A DNA stretch of 64,000 nucleotides from Sphingomonadales bacterium (GTDB taxonomy: Bacteria > Pseudomonadota > Alphaproteobacteria > Sphingomonadales > Sphingomonadaceae). The notes below the pieces were generated by a model, which worked only from the letters and a program-made list of their open reading frames with translations, ran no database searches and was not told where the DNA came from. Where the stretch lies: contig JADKCA010000007.1 in the NCBI GenBank assembly GCA_016714795.1, positions 186,001 through 250,000 on the forward strand. The letters are read 5' to 3'. The first letter of the stretch is position 1. Each line of letters starts with the position of its first letter. The position numbers were made by a program, and so were the translations under genes. Below, in pieces: positions 28,504 through 37,032 of this stretch.

Positions 28504-29716
28504 AGATGCGGTCCAGCCCCTCCGCTTCAGCCTGCGCTTTCACAAGGCCGGAGCCGGGCACGACGATGGCCCAGCGGATGTTCGCGGCCTTCTTGCGCCC
28601 CTTCAGCACGGCGGCAGCGGCGCGCATATCTTCGATGCGGCTGTTGGTGCAGCTGCCGATGAAGATGTTCTGCACTTCCACGTCGGTCAGCTTGGTGCCG
28701 GGCGTCAGGCCCATATAATCGAGGCTTTTGCGCACCGCATCCTGCTTGGAGGGGTCTTCAAAGCTCTCAGGCGCGGGGACGACGCCGGTGATGGGCAGCA
28801 CATCTTCGGGGCTCGTGCCCCATGTCACGCTCGGCTGAATGTCGGCCGCGTCGATCACCACCACCTTGTCATAGACCGCGCCCGGATCGGTGCGCAGGCT
28901 GTTCCAATAGGCGACCGCCGCATCCCAATCCGCACCCTTGGGCGCATAAGGACGGCCCTTCAGATAGGCATAGGTTACGTCGTCGGGCGCACACAGCCCG
29001 GCGCGCGCGCCATGCTCAATCGCCATGTTGGAAATGGTCAGCCGCCCTTCGATGCTGAGCGCACGGATCGCGGAGCCGGTATATTCGATCACATGCCCGG
29101 TGCCGCCCGCCGCGCGCAGCACGCCGGTAATGTGGAGCACGATATCCTTGGCCGAGACGCCGGGACCGACCTCGCCCTCCACGCGCACTTCCATCGTTTT
29201 GGATTGCGAGAGCAGCAGCGTCTGCGTGGCGAGCACATGCTCCACTTCGCTGGTGCCAATGCCAAACGCCAGCGCGCCGAGGCCGCCGTGGCAGGCCGTG
29301 TGGCTGTCTCCGCACACAATCGTCGCACCGGGGAGCGAGAAGCCCTGTTCCGGCCCGACAACATGGACGATGCCCTGCTCCAGATCGCTCGGCCCGATAT
29401 AGCGGATGCCGAATTCCGGCGCGTTCTTCTCCAGCGCGGCGAGCTGCTGCGCGCTTTCCGCGTCGGCGATGGGCAAGCGGTTGCCCTGCGCATCGAGCCG
29501 CGCGGTGGTCGGCAGGTTGTGATCGGGCACGGCCAGCGTCAGATCGGGGCGGCGGACTTTGCGGCCCGCGACGCGCAAGCCTTCAAAGGCCTGCGGGCTC
29601 GTCACTTCATGCACAAGATGCCGGTCAATGAAGATCAGGCAGGTGCCATCGTCGCGCCGATCCACCACATGGGCGTCCCAGATTTTTTCGTAAAGGGTGC
29701 GGGGTTTTGATGCCAT
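28283..29716 (-). CDS. leuC: 3-isopropylmalate dehydratase large subunit
   Basis: With LeuD, isomerises 2-isopropylmalate to 3-isopropylmalate in leucine biosynthesis. The 477-residue aconitase-family subunit has FIDRHLVHEVTSPQAFEGLR, VCGDSHTACHGGLGALAFGI and the three cysteines of the 4Fe-4S cluster in GSCTNSR and GCSAC. The start MASKPRTLYEKIW at 29716 was chosen over a longer frame because upstream residues are unrelated. leuD is not in the window. The 3' end overlaps the suspect tail of tlyA. Confidence 0.95.
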   Translation of the reverse strand: MASKPRTLYEKIWDAHVVDRRDDGTCLIFIDRHLVHEVTSPQAFEGLRVAGRKVRRPDLTLAVPDHNLPTTARLDAQGNRLPIADAESAQQLAALEKNAPEFGIRYIGPSDLEQGIVHVVGPEQGFSLPGATIVCGDSHTACHGGLGALAFGIGTSEVEHVLATQTLLLSQSKTMEVRVEGEVGPGVSAKDIVLHITGVLRAAGGTGHVIEYTGSAIRALSIEGRLTISNMAIEHGARAGLCAPDDVTYAYLKGRPYAPKGADWDAAVAYWNSLRTDPGAVYDKVVVIDAADIQPSVTWGTSPEDVLPITGVVPAPESFEDPSKQDAVRKSLDYMGLTPGTKLTDVEVQNIFIGSCTNSRIEDMRAAAAVLKGRKKAANIRWAIVVPGSGLVKAQAEAEGLDRIFIEAGLEWREPGCSACLAMNPDKVPAGERCASTSNRNFVGRQGPGARTHLVSPAMAAAAAVTGRLTDVRELVG

Positions 29717-29763
29717 AATGAGGGGTGCCCTAAAACGATTTGGCGGGGATGGGAAGCATTCTG

Positions 29764-29878
29764 GTTCGCGCAAAGGCGCAAAGGCGCGAAGAAAATCTCA
29801 GTTACCCTGTGCTCCGGCGAAGGCCGGAGCGCGATTGCGACGACATTCTTCTTTGCGCCATTGCGCCTTTGCGCAAAC
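29764..29878. repeat. Diverged inverted repeat of the TTTGCGYCTTTGCGCC family
   Basis: GCGCAAAGGCGCAAAGGCGC at about 29768-29787 faces TTTGCGCCATTGCGCCTTTG at about 29853-29872. It is related to the better-preserved inverted repeat at 8409-8505 and lies between the leuC start and the end of the cyclophilin gene. Confidence 0.6.
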
Positions 29879-29880
29879 CC

Positions 29881-30888
29881 TTAAGGCACCCGCCGCACCG
29901 GCACCGGAATATTGCAGATATCCGCCCCGCCCGCCGGACGGATGTAAAACGCATCGCGCCGGTTCGCCCGCGCATCGGCATAAGCCGCGAAGCTGGCTGA
30001 GTCGGTAGAGAGATACTGATAGGCTGGCAGTCCCGCCACCTCATTCCCCATCCGCACAGACAGGATCGGCACCCGCTCCTCCGCCTTTTCATAAAAGCCC
30101 AGCGCGCCAGTGCCGCGCGGCAGCGAGGAGAGATGCTCCATCCCTTCAATCACCCGCCCGACCAGCGCAATGTTACGATCCAGCTGGCGCGGCGCATGGC
30201 CGATGACGGTGTAGAGCTCTGCGCCGGTGCCGGCGTCGGGCGGCATGTTGCGCGCAACGCCGACCATGCCGTAGCAGTGGACGGGCCACATCGTTCCTGC
30301 AACTTCACGAATAACTGTGTATCGTGATGGAAACGTTGGGGCAGCGACGACTGGCCATCCGATTGAAAAACCCGGCCAACCCAATTGCGGCGGACCTTCT
30401 ATCCGATGCGAGTTGATGTATGGATCATAAACACTGGCCCCCCAACGGAAGGGCGGATCAAAACTCATCGGAGACGCGCTATTGCCAATATCGGTGAAAC
30501 GAGCTTCGTATCCGCTCCCCGACACCACAACTAAGTCACTTGGCAGCGGCTTCTTCTCCGTCACATCGCCCCATTGCACGACATAATTATCCTGCACCCG
30601 GTTGACGCTCACCCCGTCATACCAGCGCGCGGCGACGAGCCTGCGGATATTGAGAACCCAGCCTCGGGAGAAAGGGGCAGGCATCAGTTGGATCACCACG
30701 CGACGCGGCTTCGCGCCGAGAGGCGCCAGATCCATCACCATCAGGTCCGCAGGCGCAATCGCGGCCCAGTCCGTAGCCGGAGCCTGCGCGACGATTTCCG
30801 AGGGAGACAAAGCGGGCTTGGCGGGCGCAGCAGGCTCCCCCGCCCCCATCAGCAATGCCGCAAGCGGCATGAGAGCAATGCGTTTCAT
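29881..30888 (-). CDS. Cyclophilin-type peptidyl-prolyl isomerase, exported
   Basis: A 335-residue protein with an N-terminal signal peptide (MKRIALMPLAALLMGAGEPA) and a cyclophilin-like domain that would catalyse proline isomerisation in the periplasm. Recognisable blocks are YDGVSVNRVQDNYVVQWGDV, MVGVARNMPPDAGTGAELYT and DRNIALVGRVIEGMEHLSSL. Between them lies a longer insertion than usual (about residues 150-210) without known motifs. The start at 30888 was chosen to begin at the signal peptide; a longer frame runs back through the tRNA gene. Confidence 0.85.
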   Translation of the reverse strand: MKRIALMPLAALLMGAGEPAAPAKPALSPSEIVAQAPATDWAAIAPADLMVMDLAPLGAKPRRVVIQLMPAPFSRGWVLNIRRLVAARWYDGVSVNRVQDNYVVQWGDVTEKKPLPSDLVVVSGSGYEARFTDIGNSASPMSFDPPFRWGASVYDPYINSHRIEGPPQLGWPGFSIGWPVVAAPTFPSRYTVIREVAGTMWPVHCYGMVGVARNMPPDAGTGAELYTVIGHAPRQLDRNIALVGRVIEGMEHLSSLPRGTGALGFYEKAEERVPILSVRMGNEVAGLPAYQYLSTDSASFAAYADARANRRDAFYIRPAGGADICNIPVPVRRVP

Positions 30889-30965
30889 GAGGATTAACGT
30901 GCCACATCCAAGCCCCTTGCGAAACCCCGCATCTCCCGCTAGGGGCTCGCCTTCCAGAGCAATGC

Positions 30966-31056
30966 GGAGCGGTGGCCGAGTGGTCGAAGGCGCTCGCCTG
31001 GAAAGTGAGTATACGCCAAAAGCGTATCGAGGGTTCGAATCCCTCCCGCTCCGCCA
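30966..31056 (+). tRNA. tRNA-Ser, anticodon GGA
   Basis: The acceptor stem GGAGCGG pairs with CCGCTCC, followed by discriminator G and an encoded CCA. The anticodon loop CTGGAAA places GGA at 31000-31002. The long variable arm (ATACGCCAAAAGCGTAT) is typical of tRNA-Ser, and the T arm is GAGGGTTCGAATCCCTC. A tyrosine-integrase fragment 157 bases downstream suggests that its 3' end served as an integration site. Confidence 0.97.
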
Positions 31057-31212
31057 CCACCCCCTATTTTGACCCTTCAAAATACCCCAGAAAACGGCTA
31101 TATTCCTTGTGTTTACGGCGCTGGCTGCGTCCACCGCCGTCCACGCTCATCCACCTTAGCCCACCGCCGTTGGTGGGCTAAGTGGTGGGCAAAATCGGAA
31201 TGGAGACGTGCG

Positions 31213-31395
31213 ATGGGGCAGTTGAGCGCAGCCAAGATCAAAACCCTCACCGAGCCCGGTCGCTACATTGATGGCGACGGTTTGATGATGGAAGTCGCGC
31301 CCGGTGGATCGCGGAGCTGGAAGTTACGAGTTCGGGTCGACGGCAAGCGCCGCGACTTCGGCCTAGGCTCGTTATCGATCGTGACGCTATCCTGA
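31213..31395 (+). pseudogene. Tyrosine integrase, N-terminal fragment
   Basis: Sixty residues (MGQLSAAKIKTLTEPGRYID and on, with GGSRSWKLRVRVDGKRRDFG) match the N-terminal DUF4102-type arm-binding domain of tRNA-targeting tyrosine integrases. The core-binding and catalytic domains are gone: after SLSIVTLS the frame ends and unrelated SDR sequence begins about 30 bases later. Its place next to tRNA-Ser(GGA) marks the left edge of a former integrative element. Confidence 0.8.
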
Positions 31396-31419
31396 ACATA
31401 GCGATCGGCACCCCGATAG

Positions 31420-31662
31420 CGACATGGCCATAGCCGGAGCCATGGGTATATCCGCGTCAATGCCGTGCTGCCGGGCTATATTCGCACGCCCATGACCGTC
31501 GAATTGGGACCGGACATGGATGCTGTGGGCATTTCGCTGACGCCGACGAAAAGGGCTGGAACACCGGAAGAGGTAGCCCAGCTCGTCCGCTTTCTCATCT
31601 CGGATGAAAGTGCGTACATTTCCGGCGCCGACTATGCGATCGACGGCGCGTCCACCGCCTGA
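31420..31662 (+). pseudogene. Short-chain dehydrogenase/reductase, C-terminal fragment
   Basis: An open frame without a start codon encodes GYIRVNAVLPGYIRTPMT, then EEVAQLVRFLISDESAYISG and ADYAIDGAS, the C-terminal third of a classical SDR oxidoreductase. The Rossmann loop and the catalytic Tyr-x-x-x-Lys are missing. It abuts the truncated integrase and precedes the P450 gene by 51 bases, so it may be the remains of an enzyme from the same catabolic cluster. Confidence 0.75.
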
Positions 31663-31713
31663 TCCGTCCAACGTCTCTCTCAGCTTATTCAAGTCAACAG
31701 GATTGTTCCGGCC

Positions 31714-32904
31714 ATGACAAGCTCTTCCATCCCATCGCATGTTCCCGCGCATCTGGTGCGCGATTTTGACTTCGCCGACATGCGTGGCGGCACGGATGTC
31801 TACGCGCATTTTGCGTCACTTCACGATGAGCCCGACGTCTTTTACACCCCCTGCCACGGTGGCCATTGGGTGGCGACACGCTATGCCGACATGGAAGCGA
31901 TCCTGACGGATAATATTGCATTTTCCAGCCACCATCAGACCGTTCCGCCCATGCCGATCACGCTGACGCTGATTGAATGGGATGGGGCCCTGCATGCGGA
32001 TGCGCGCAAAGTGCTTTCTCCCTTCTTTAGCCCTAAGTCGGTCAGCAATCTCGAACAAGTTGCACGCGATCTGACCATTTCGCTGATCGATGGATTCCAC
32101 AGTCGGGGCGAATGCGACTTCGTGAAGGAATTCGCGCTCAAGATGCCGATTATCATCGTGATGAGCCTGATGGGCTTGCCTGATGAAGACACGCCCTATC
32201 TGATGCAGATTTCAGAAGACATCGTCCGTTCAACCGATCCTGAGGTGCAAGCAGCCGCATTCCAGCGCGTCTTCGACTATATTGCGCACAACGTCATGCC
32301 CAAGCGCCGCGCCACGCCCGGCAACGACATTTTCAGCGCCATTCTGGACGCTCGGATCGATGGCGGGCGTCCGTTTACCGATGAAGAAATTATAAGTTTC
32401 GGGGCGGTGCTCATCGCCGCAGGTCTCGACACGGTGGCGTCAACGCTTGGCTTCCTGACGAAGTTTCTCGCCGAAAATCCGGATCACCGTCGCGCGTTGG
32501 TGGATGACCCCGGCCTGATCAACGATGCGCTCGAAGAGATGATGCGCCGCTTTCACATTGCGAACATTGCCCGCGTCGTCGCCCACGACATGGAGTATAA
32601 AGGGCTGACCTTCAAAGCGGGCGACCGTATCCTGATTCCGACGTCGGCGGCGGGCATTGATCCGCATCGTTATGAAGATCCGTTTACTGTGGATTTCGCG
32701 CGCGGTGACAAGAAAACGCTGCAATTTGGGCGCGGCCCGCATCAATGCATCGGCTCGTTCCTTGCAAGAACGGAACTGCGGGTATTTCTGCAAGAGTGGC
32801 TCAAGCGCATCCCGGAGTTCAGCATCAAGCCGAGCGCAGTGCCGATCGCAGTACCGGGCAAGGCCAATTGCCTTCGCTATCTGCCCATCGTCTGGCCGGT
32901 CTGA
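31714..32904 (+). CDS. Cytochrome P450, P450cam-like
   Basis: A 396-residue soluble P450 monooxygenase. The haem-ligand loop is FGRGPHQCIGSFLA with Cys at about 345, the I-helix oxygen-binding motif is AAGLDT, and the K-helix ExxR lies in EEMMRR. The EWDGALHADARKVLSPFF block recalls the CYP101 (camphor) group of sphingomonads, but the substrate is unknown. The stop overlaps the start of a rubredoxin gene by one base, so the two are translated together and the rubredoxin is a plausible electron donor. Confidence 0.93.
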   Translation: MTSSSIPSHVPAHLVRDFDFADMRGGTDVYAHFASLHDEPDVFYTPCHGGHWVATRYADMEAILTDNIAFSSHHQTVPPMPITLTLIEWDGALHADARKVLSPFFSPKSVSNLEQVARDLTISLIDGFHSRGECDFVKEFALKMPIIIVMSLMGLPDEDTPYLMQISEDIVRSTDPEVQAAAFQRVFDYIAHNVMPKRRATPGNDIFSAILDARIDGGRPFTDEEIISFGAVLIAAGLDTVASTLGFLTKFLAENPDHRRALVDDPGLINDALEEMMRRFHIANIARVVAHDMEYKGLTFKAGDRILIPTSAAGIDPHRYEDPFTVDFARGDKKTLQFGRGPHQCIGSFLARTELRVFLQEWLKRIPEFSIKPSAVPIAVPGKANCLRYLPIVWPV

Positions 32905-33071
32905 TGCCCGAAAAGCACATCTGCACCTTTTGCGGCTTCATTTATGATGAAAGCCTGGGCATTCCAGACAATGATATAGCGCCAGGCACGCGCTGGGCAG
33001 ATGTTGTGGAAGATTGGGTCTGTCCGGACTGCGGCAACGGCAAAGAGAGTTTTGAGCTGCTGGACTGGTAA
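32904..33071 (+). CDS. Rubredoxin
   Basis: A 55-residue iron-sulphur protein with both Cys-x-x-Cys knuckles, ICTFCGFIYDESLG and WVCPDCGNGKESFELL, binding one Fe with four cysteines. It begins at ATG 32904 within TGATG, overlapping the P450 stop. Rubredoxins usually serve alkane hydroxylases; P450cam-like enzymes normally use a 2Fe-2S ferredoxin, so this pairing is unusual. No ferredoxin reductase gene lies nearby. Confidence 0.93.
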   Translation: MPEKHICTFCGFIYDESLGIPDNDIAPGTRWADVVEDWVCPDCGNGKESFELLDW

Positions 33072-33109
33072 CAACAGGGAGGCGCAATGCCCCCCTGCCT
33101 GTCACATGG

Positions 33110-34519
33110 TCAACGCTTCAAGCCGTTGATATACTTGCAATACTCATCGTAGAACGCCCGGATGCGCAGTTCCTGCTCGCCCAGAATAGCGCCCTCAAAC
33201 GCCTCAGAGCGCATCCCGGCCTGCAATCTGGGGATCAGCACGCGATCCTGACTGACGACAGGGCCAAGCACCGAAAAATCCTCCGGATCAGCATAGCTTC
33301 GCGGCAAGACCGTCTTGCCACTTGTATCGACATCTTTCGGGACGCCCATATAGGAAGGCAATTCCGAAATGCCGGGAACCGCGTAAACCCGCAGGATATA
33401 TTCGCACAGCAGCGGATCAGTGGCATGCGGTCGCCAAGACTGGACCAGGACGCCTTCCGGGTGGATATTCCAGGTGACACCAGGGAAGAAACTTAAGCTC
33501 CAGTCGTCAATCAGCTGCCCATCCGTGAATTTGGAATAGTCGATGGCACCGTTTGCGCCATTGCGCTTCCCCTTGACCACGGCCTGGGGCACGCCATCCC
33601 TCGTCTTCGGGAAGTCCGCTTCAGCCACGCCGGCTTCCCGCAGAAACAGCTTGTTTTCCTCTGACAGTTCCAGCGGTATTTCATCCAGATAGGGCGTCAT
33701 AGGCTCAGTGAAAGGGAAGAACTGTCGGTTATGCCCGTTGGGGTACAAATCAACCTGTGCATAATAGGTATCGACGTTCGGGATCAGTTGCGGATGCGTG
33801 GCTTGCACATGGTATCCTTCGATGAAGGCCTCATGGGCTGTCTTCCAGTTGACCGGCCAAGTCTGGGCAACATCGGCGACGCGGACCATCTTTTCCAGAT
33901 CATAAGCCCCCAGCATCGCCGTGAAATCGTCACCCAGATAATCCGCGAGCGCAGGAGCCTCTTTGTCCATCGTCAGGAAAATCCAGCCTCGCCATGTGTC
34001 AACCCGCGCCTTGGGCATATCGAGGCTACGGCAGAGCGTTTCCTTCCGGAATGTCTCGCGCTGAGGCACATGCCTGATGGCGCCATCTGTCTCGAACTCC
34101 CAGCGATGATAGGGGCAAACGAATCTGGTGGCCGAACCAAAGTCCTTCATCACCAACCGCGTGCCGCGATGTGTGCAGAAATTGTAGAGGGCGGTCAGCG
34201 CGTCGTTCGAACCGCGCGTCACAAGGAATGACTCAGGCCCCAGGTCAGTCTTCAGAAAGTCGCCCTGCTTCGGGATATCGTTCAGATGCCCAACAAGGTG
34301 CCATGTTTTGCGCCAAAGCGCCTGCCATTCAAGATCATGGGCGTCCTTGGACCAATAGACCTGCTTGTCGGCAAGAATCCCTGCCCCGACATCGGGATAG
34401 CCTCGCTTTTCGACGGTTCGCTGAGGATCTTTCCAAAGTGGCTGTTCATAATGTGGCGTCCAGGCATCATATGAAAGCGCTGCTTCGGGCGTCGCGAATT
34501 CCAGATCGGCCTTGTCCAT
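33110..34519 (-). CDS. Rieske non-haem iron ring-hydroxylating oxygenase, alpha subunit
   Basis: Large oxygenase component of a Rieske-type monooxygenase or dioxygenase, 469 residues. The Rieske 2Fe-2S ligands are Cys115 and His117 (CTHRG) and Cys135 and His138 (CPYHRW). The mononuclear iron site is in FIEGYHVQATH, with His237 and His242. The residue normally Asp at the bridging position is Glu234. No beta subunit, ferredoxin or reductase gene is beside it. The substrate is unknown; the converging P450-rubredoxin pair suggests a shared catabolic role. Confidence 0.9.
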   Translation of the reverse strand: MDKADLEFATPEAALSYDAWTPHYEQPLWKDPQRTVEKRGYPDVGAGILADKQVYWSKDAHDLEWQALWRKTWHLVGHLNDIPKQGDFLKTDLGPESFLVTRGSNDALTALYNFCTHRGTRLVMKDFGSATRFVCPYHRWEFETDGAIRHVPQRETFRKETLCRSLDMPKARVDTWRGWIFLTMDKEAPALADYLGDDFTAMLGAYDLEKMVRVADVAQTWPVNWKTAHEAFIEGYHVQATHPQLIPNVDTYYAQVDLYPNGHNRQFFPFTEPMTPYLDEIPLELSEENKLFLREAGVAEADFPKTRDGVPQAVVKGKRNGANGAIDYSKFTDGQLIDDWSLSFFPGVTWNIHPEGVLVQSWRPHATDPLLCEYILRVYAVPGISELPSYMGVPKDVDTSGKTVLPRSYADPEDFSVLGPVVSQDRVLIPRLQAGMRSEAFEGAILGEQELRIRAFYDEYCKYINGLKR

Positions 34520-34583
34520 TTCTTCCTCCAGATCTCAAGGGTGACTGCTCTCTGAGGGAATGCGGTGAGGCACAATCCAGACC

Positions 34584-34599
34584 GTTGACTTAGGTCAAC
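34584..34599. promoter_or_regulatory. Palindromic operator-like site upstream of the Rieske oxygenase
   Basis: GTTGAC-TTAG-GTCAAC is a perfect 6-4-6 palindrome 65 bases upstream of the oxygenase start. The architecture (TTGAC-N4-GTCAA) resembles sites of Crp/Fnr-type regulators. No regulator gene is nearby, so the binding protein is unknown. Confidence 0.4.
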
Positions 34600-35020
34600 A
34601 ACGGCACCGCGATGCACGTCTGGACTTGGACAATCGCAGCTCAAGACAATGACGGAGGCTTGGCGCACATCGCGCCGGGCATGCTGAGATTTCGACACAT
34701 GAAATCGCGGCAAATGTTCGCTTCTGTCCATGCCTCGCTGCACAACCGCTGGCTTCAGAACGCCACCTCGTCGATCGACAGACCTACACGCCCCACCGCT
34801 CGACCGCCCTAGCCGAGCGGCAGTCCGTCACAGCCCGAAGTCCGCGCTCCTCTGCCCTAGCCGTGCTGAATGGAAAATAGTTGCGATCGGTCTGACAGCA
34901 CCAGTTCACGGCATAATGGCGATATCCGCGCTGGCTGAGTTGAGTTTCTTAGGTTTTTCAGCCGGATTCACGGAATTCTCCTTGTCCATATCAACTCGCG
35001 CCTCATTTTCCACAAGCCAG
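34600..35020. other. Gene-free interval between oxygenase and virB operon
   Basis: No coding frame with family resemblance or good initiation signals was found in these 420 bases. The interval separates the catabolic genes from the 3' end of the type IV secretion operon. Confidence 0.5.
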
Positions 35021-35989
35021 TCATCTGCGCTCATGCGCCGCTTTCATAAATTTCGACGATCCTCCGCCCATCGCTTCCCGCTCCACCTGCACGATGAGAT
35101 CAATCGTTGCACGGGCCATGCGCTCCACCATGTCCCATGTCATGCCGCTGTTTCCTTGAAGCGCCAGCATGGCCAATTGATCAAGCGCGCTTTGCGGCGT
35201 GTTGGCGTGGATGGTGGTGAGTGAACCGGGGTGGCCTGTGTTGATCGCACGCAGGAATGTGAACGCTTCGCCGCCCCGGATTTCGCCGAGGATGATGCGG
35301 TCCGGGCGAAGTCTGAGCGACGCGATCAGCAGGTCTTCCGCACTCACCTGCGCCTCACCTTGGCCGTCCCGAATGGCAAGTAGACCTACGGCATTGCTGC
35401 GCTCTAAGGTTAGTTCAGGCGTATCTTCGATAAAGACGAGGCGCTCTGAACGATCGATCTCCGCAATCAGCGCGTTGAGCAGCGTCGTCTTGCCGGATGA
35501 CGTGCCACCAGACACCATGATCGTCTTGCGGTTCCGGACAGCCCAACGCAAGAATGCGGGATAGTCGGAAGTGTCTGGTTTGGGGTCGATCACGGTTTTG
35601 CCATGCCCGGCTAAGAGGCCTGAACTGCGCCAAGCCTCCAGCGACACCTGCACAGAATGGTGTTTGCGGATCGCGATTGCGATCTGGCCTCTTGTTGCAG
35701 GCGGCAGCACCAATTGCACGCGAGAGCCGTCCGGAAGGGCGGCGGCTATCAAAGGATGCTCTCTGCTTATGCCCTGTGCCGAATAGGCCGCGATCTGGCG
35801 TGCCAGCCGGGCCAACAGCGCAGTCGTCAGCAGTGGCTCGACATGATGTTCTAACTGGCCGTCTATGCGTTCCAGCCACACTTCGCCGGGGGCGTTGCAC
35901 CATATGTCAGTGACGTCAGGGCGCTCCAGGTAGGGAGCCAGCGGCACCAGGAAACTTTCGAGATAAATATAAGCCTGCCCGCCGGTCAC
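35021..35989 (-). CDS. virB11: Type IV secretion ATPase VirB11
   Basis: Hexameric cytoplasmic traffic ATPase of type IV secretion systems, controlling pilus assembly and substrate transfer. The 322-residue protein has Walker A GGTSSGKTT at 161-169, the Asp box FIEDTPEL, Walker B DRIILGEIRGGEAFTFL and the His box GHPGSLTTIHANTP. It is the last gene of the minus-strand virB operon and overlaps virB10 by 4 bases. Confidence 0.93.
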   Translation of the reverse strand: MTGGQAYIYLESFLVPLAPYLERPDVTDIWCNAPGEVWLERIDGQLEHHVEPLLTTALLARLARQIAAYSAQGISREHPLIAAALPDGSRVQLVLPPATRGQIAIAIRKHHSVQVSLEAWRSSGLLAGHGKTVIDPKPDTSDYPAFLRWAVRNRKTIMVSGGTSSGKTTLLNALIAEIDRSERLVFIEDTPELTLERSNAVGLLAIRDGQGEAQVSAEDLLIASLRLRPDRIILGEIRGGEAFTFLRAINTGHPGSLTTIHANTPQSALDQLAMLALQGNSGMTWDMVERMARATIDLIVQVEREAMGGGSSKFMKAAHERR

Positions 35990-37032
35990 GGCTGCTCGAC
36001 CTCAGTGAAGTCGAGATCGCGAGCGACAAATACAGAGACAGGCGTGCCTTGCGCCACCTTGAGCGTGGGTTTGACCCGTTCCGGCGTCAGCGCGGCGACC
36101 GACTGGGTGCTGCCGGGCAGGCCGACGATGACAGTGCCGTTGCTAATCCGCCGTGTCGCGAGCGTCACACCCAGATCGAGCGAGGATTGCAGAATTGCAC
36201 CCCCAAAACGTTCGAAGAAGTGGGTGTTGACCTTGCCCTTGACGCCCGCCCGGCCCAGCGGGTCTGCGGACGGAGAGTCGAGCGCAATCATGCTGCCATC
36301 GGGCCGCATCAGCCGCTGCCACTGGATCAGAGCGCGGTTCTGCCCCGCTGAAAGGTCCGCCTTATACTCGCCATAGAGGCGGCTGCCGCGTGGAATGAGG
36401 ATGCGGGAGCCATCAAAGCCCCGCACATCGCGCGAGATGATGGCCCGGGCCGCGCCAGCCTGTGTGGAGTTGAGCGCCGTTTCGAGCACGGCCTGAATGA
36501 TGGCGCCCTTGGGCAACGTTGTGGTGGGGTTGGCAAAACGCGTCGCTTTGACGCGATCCGGGTTTCGGGTCGCTGCCTGAGTGTCAGCGCCGGGCGCAAG
36601 TGACGCCACGGGAGCTTGAAAGACGAGCCCTGACTCGCTCGCAACAGGCTGCGTGTTGGCTGCTCCGGATTGGCTGTAATATGCCGTTGACGGTGGCGCA
36701 CTGGTCCAACGGCCTTGGGGTCGAGCGCGCTGCGGCGCAGCGGCGGGGGCTGATAGAGGCAGAGGCAATGGGGCAACTATTTGCGGTTGTGGCACCAATG
36801 CCGGAATGTCCAACTCCGGCGGCGCACTGATCATGCCGCCCCCGCTCTGTGTCACCACCTCGGTGGGTTGCGCCTGTTTGTCCGCGCGCCTTGCCTCCAA
36901 GACGAAGAACAGACCCAAGGCTCCGCCCAATGCGATACCTCCGAAAACGAGCGCGCCGGGGCCGGTGCGCGCCCGTGCCACTACAGGCCGCATGAAGGTA
37001 TCTGTCATCGGATCAGACGTGGCGCTGTTCAT
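35986..37032 (-). CDS. virB10: Type IV secretion protein VirB10
   Basis: Spans inner and outer membranes and links energy from the ATPases to the outer-membrane pore. The 348-residue protein has a cytoplasmic start, one membrane helix at about residues 28-47, a long proline/alanine-rich periplasmic linker, and the TrbI/VirB10 beta-barrel domain (LPKGAIIQAVLETALNSTQA, RILIPRGSRLYGEY, GTPVSVFVARDLDF). Start at 37032 gives the expected short N-terminal tail. It overlaps both neighbours by 4 bases. Confidence 0.92.
   Translation of the reverse strand: MNSATSDPMTDTFMRPVVARARTGPGALVFGGIALGGALGLFFVLEARRADKQAQPTEVVTQSGGGMISAPPELDIPALVPQPQIVAPLPLPLSAPAAAPQRARPQGRWTSAPPSTAYYSQSGAANTQPVASESGLVFQAPVASLAPGADTQAATRNPDRVKATRFANPTTTLPKGAIIQAVLETALNSTQAGAARAIISRDVRGFDGSRILIPRGSRLYGEYKADLSAGQNRALIQWQRLMRPDGSMIALDSPSADPLGRAGVKGKVNTHFFERFGGAILQSSLDLGVTLATRRISNGTVIVGLPGSTQSVAALTPERVKPTLKVAQGTPVSVFVARDLDFTEVEQP

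Noticed and set aside
28229..29710. 493-codon plus-strand frame antisense to leuC
   Set aside because: Mirror of leuC codon structure, His- and Arg-rich and without motifs; leuC is unmistakable.
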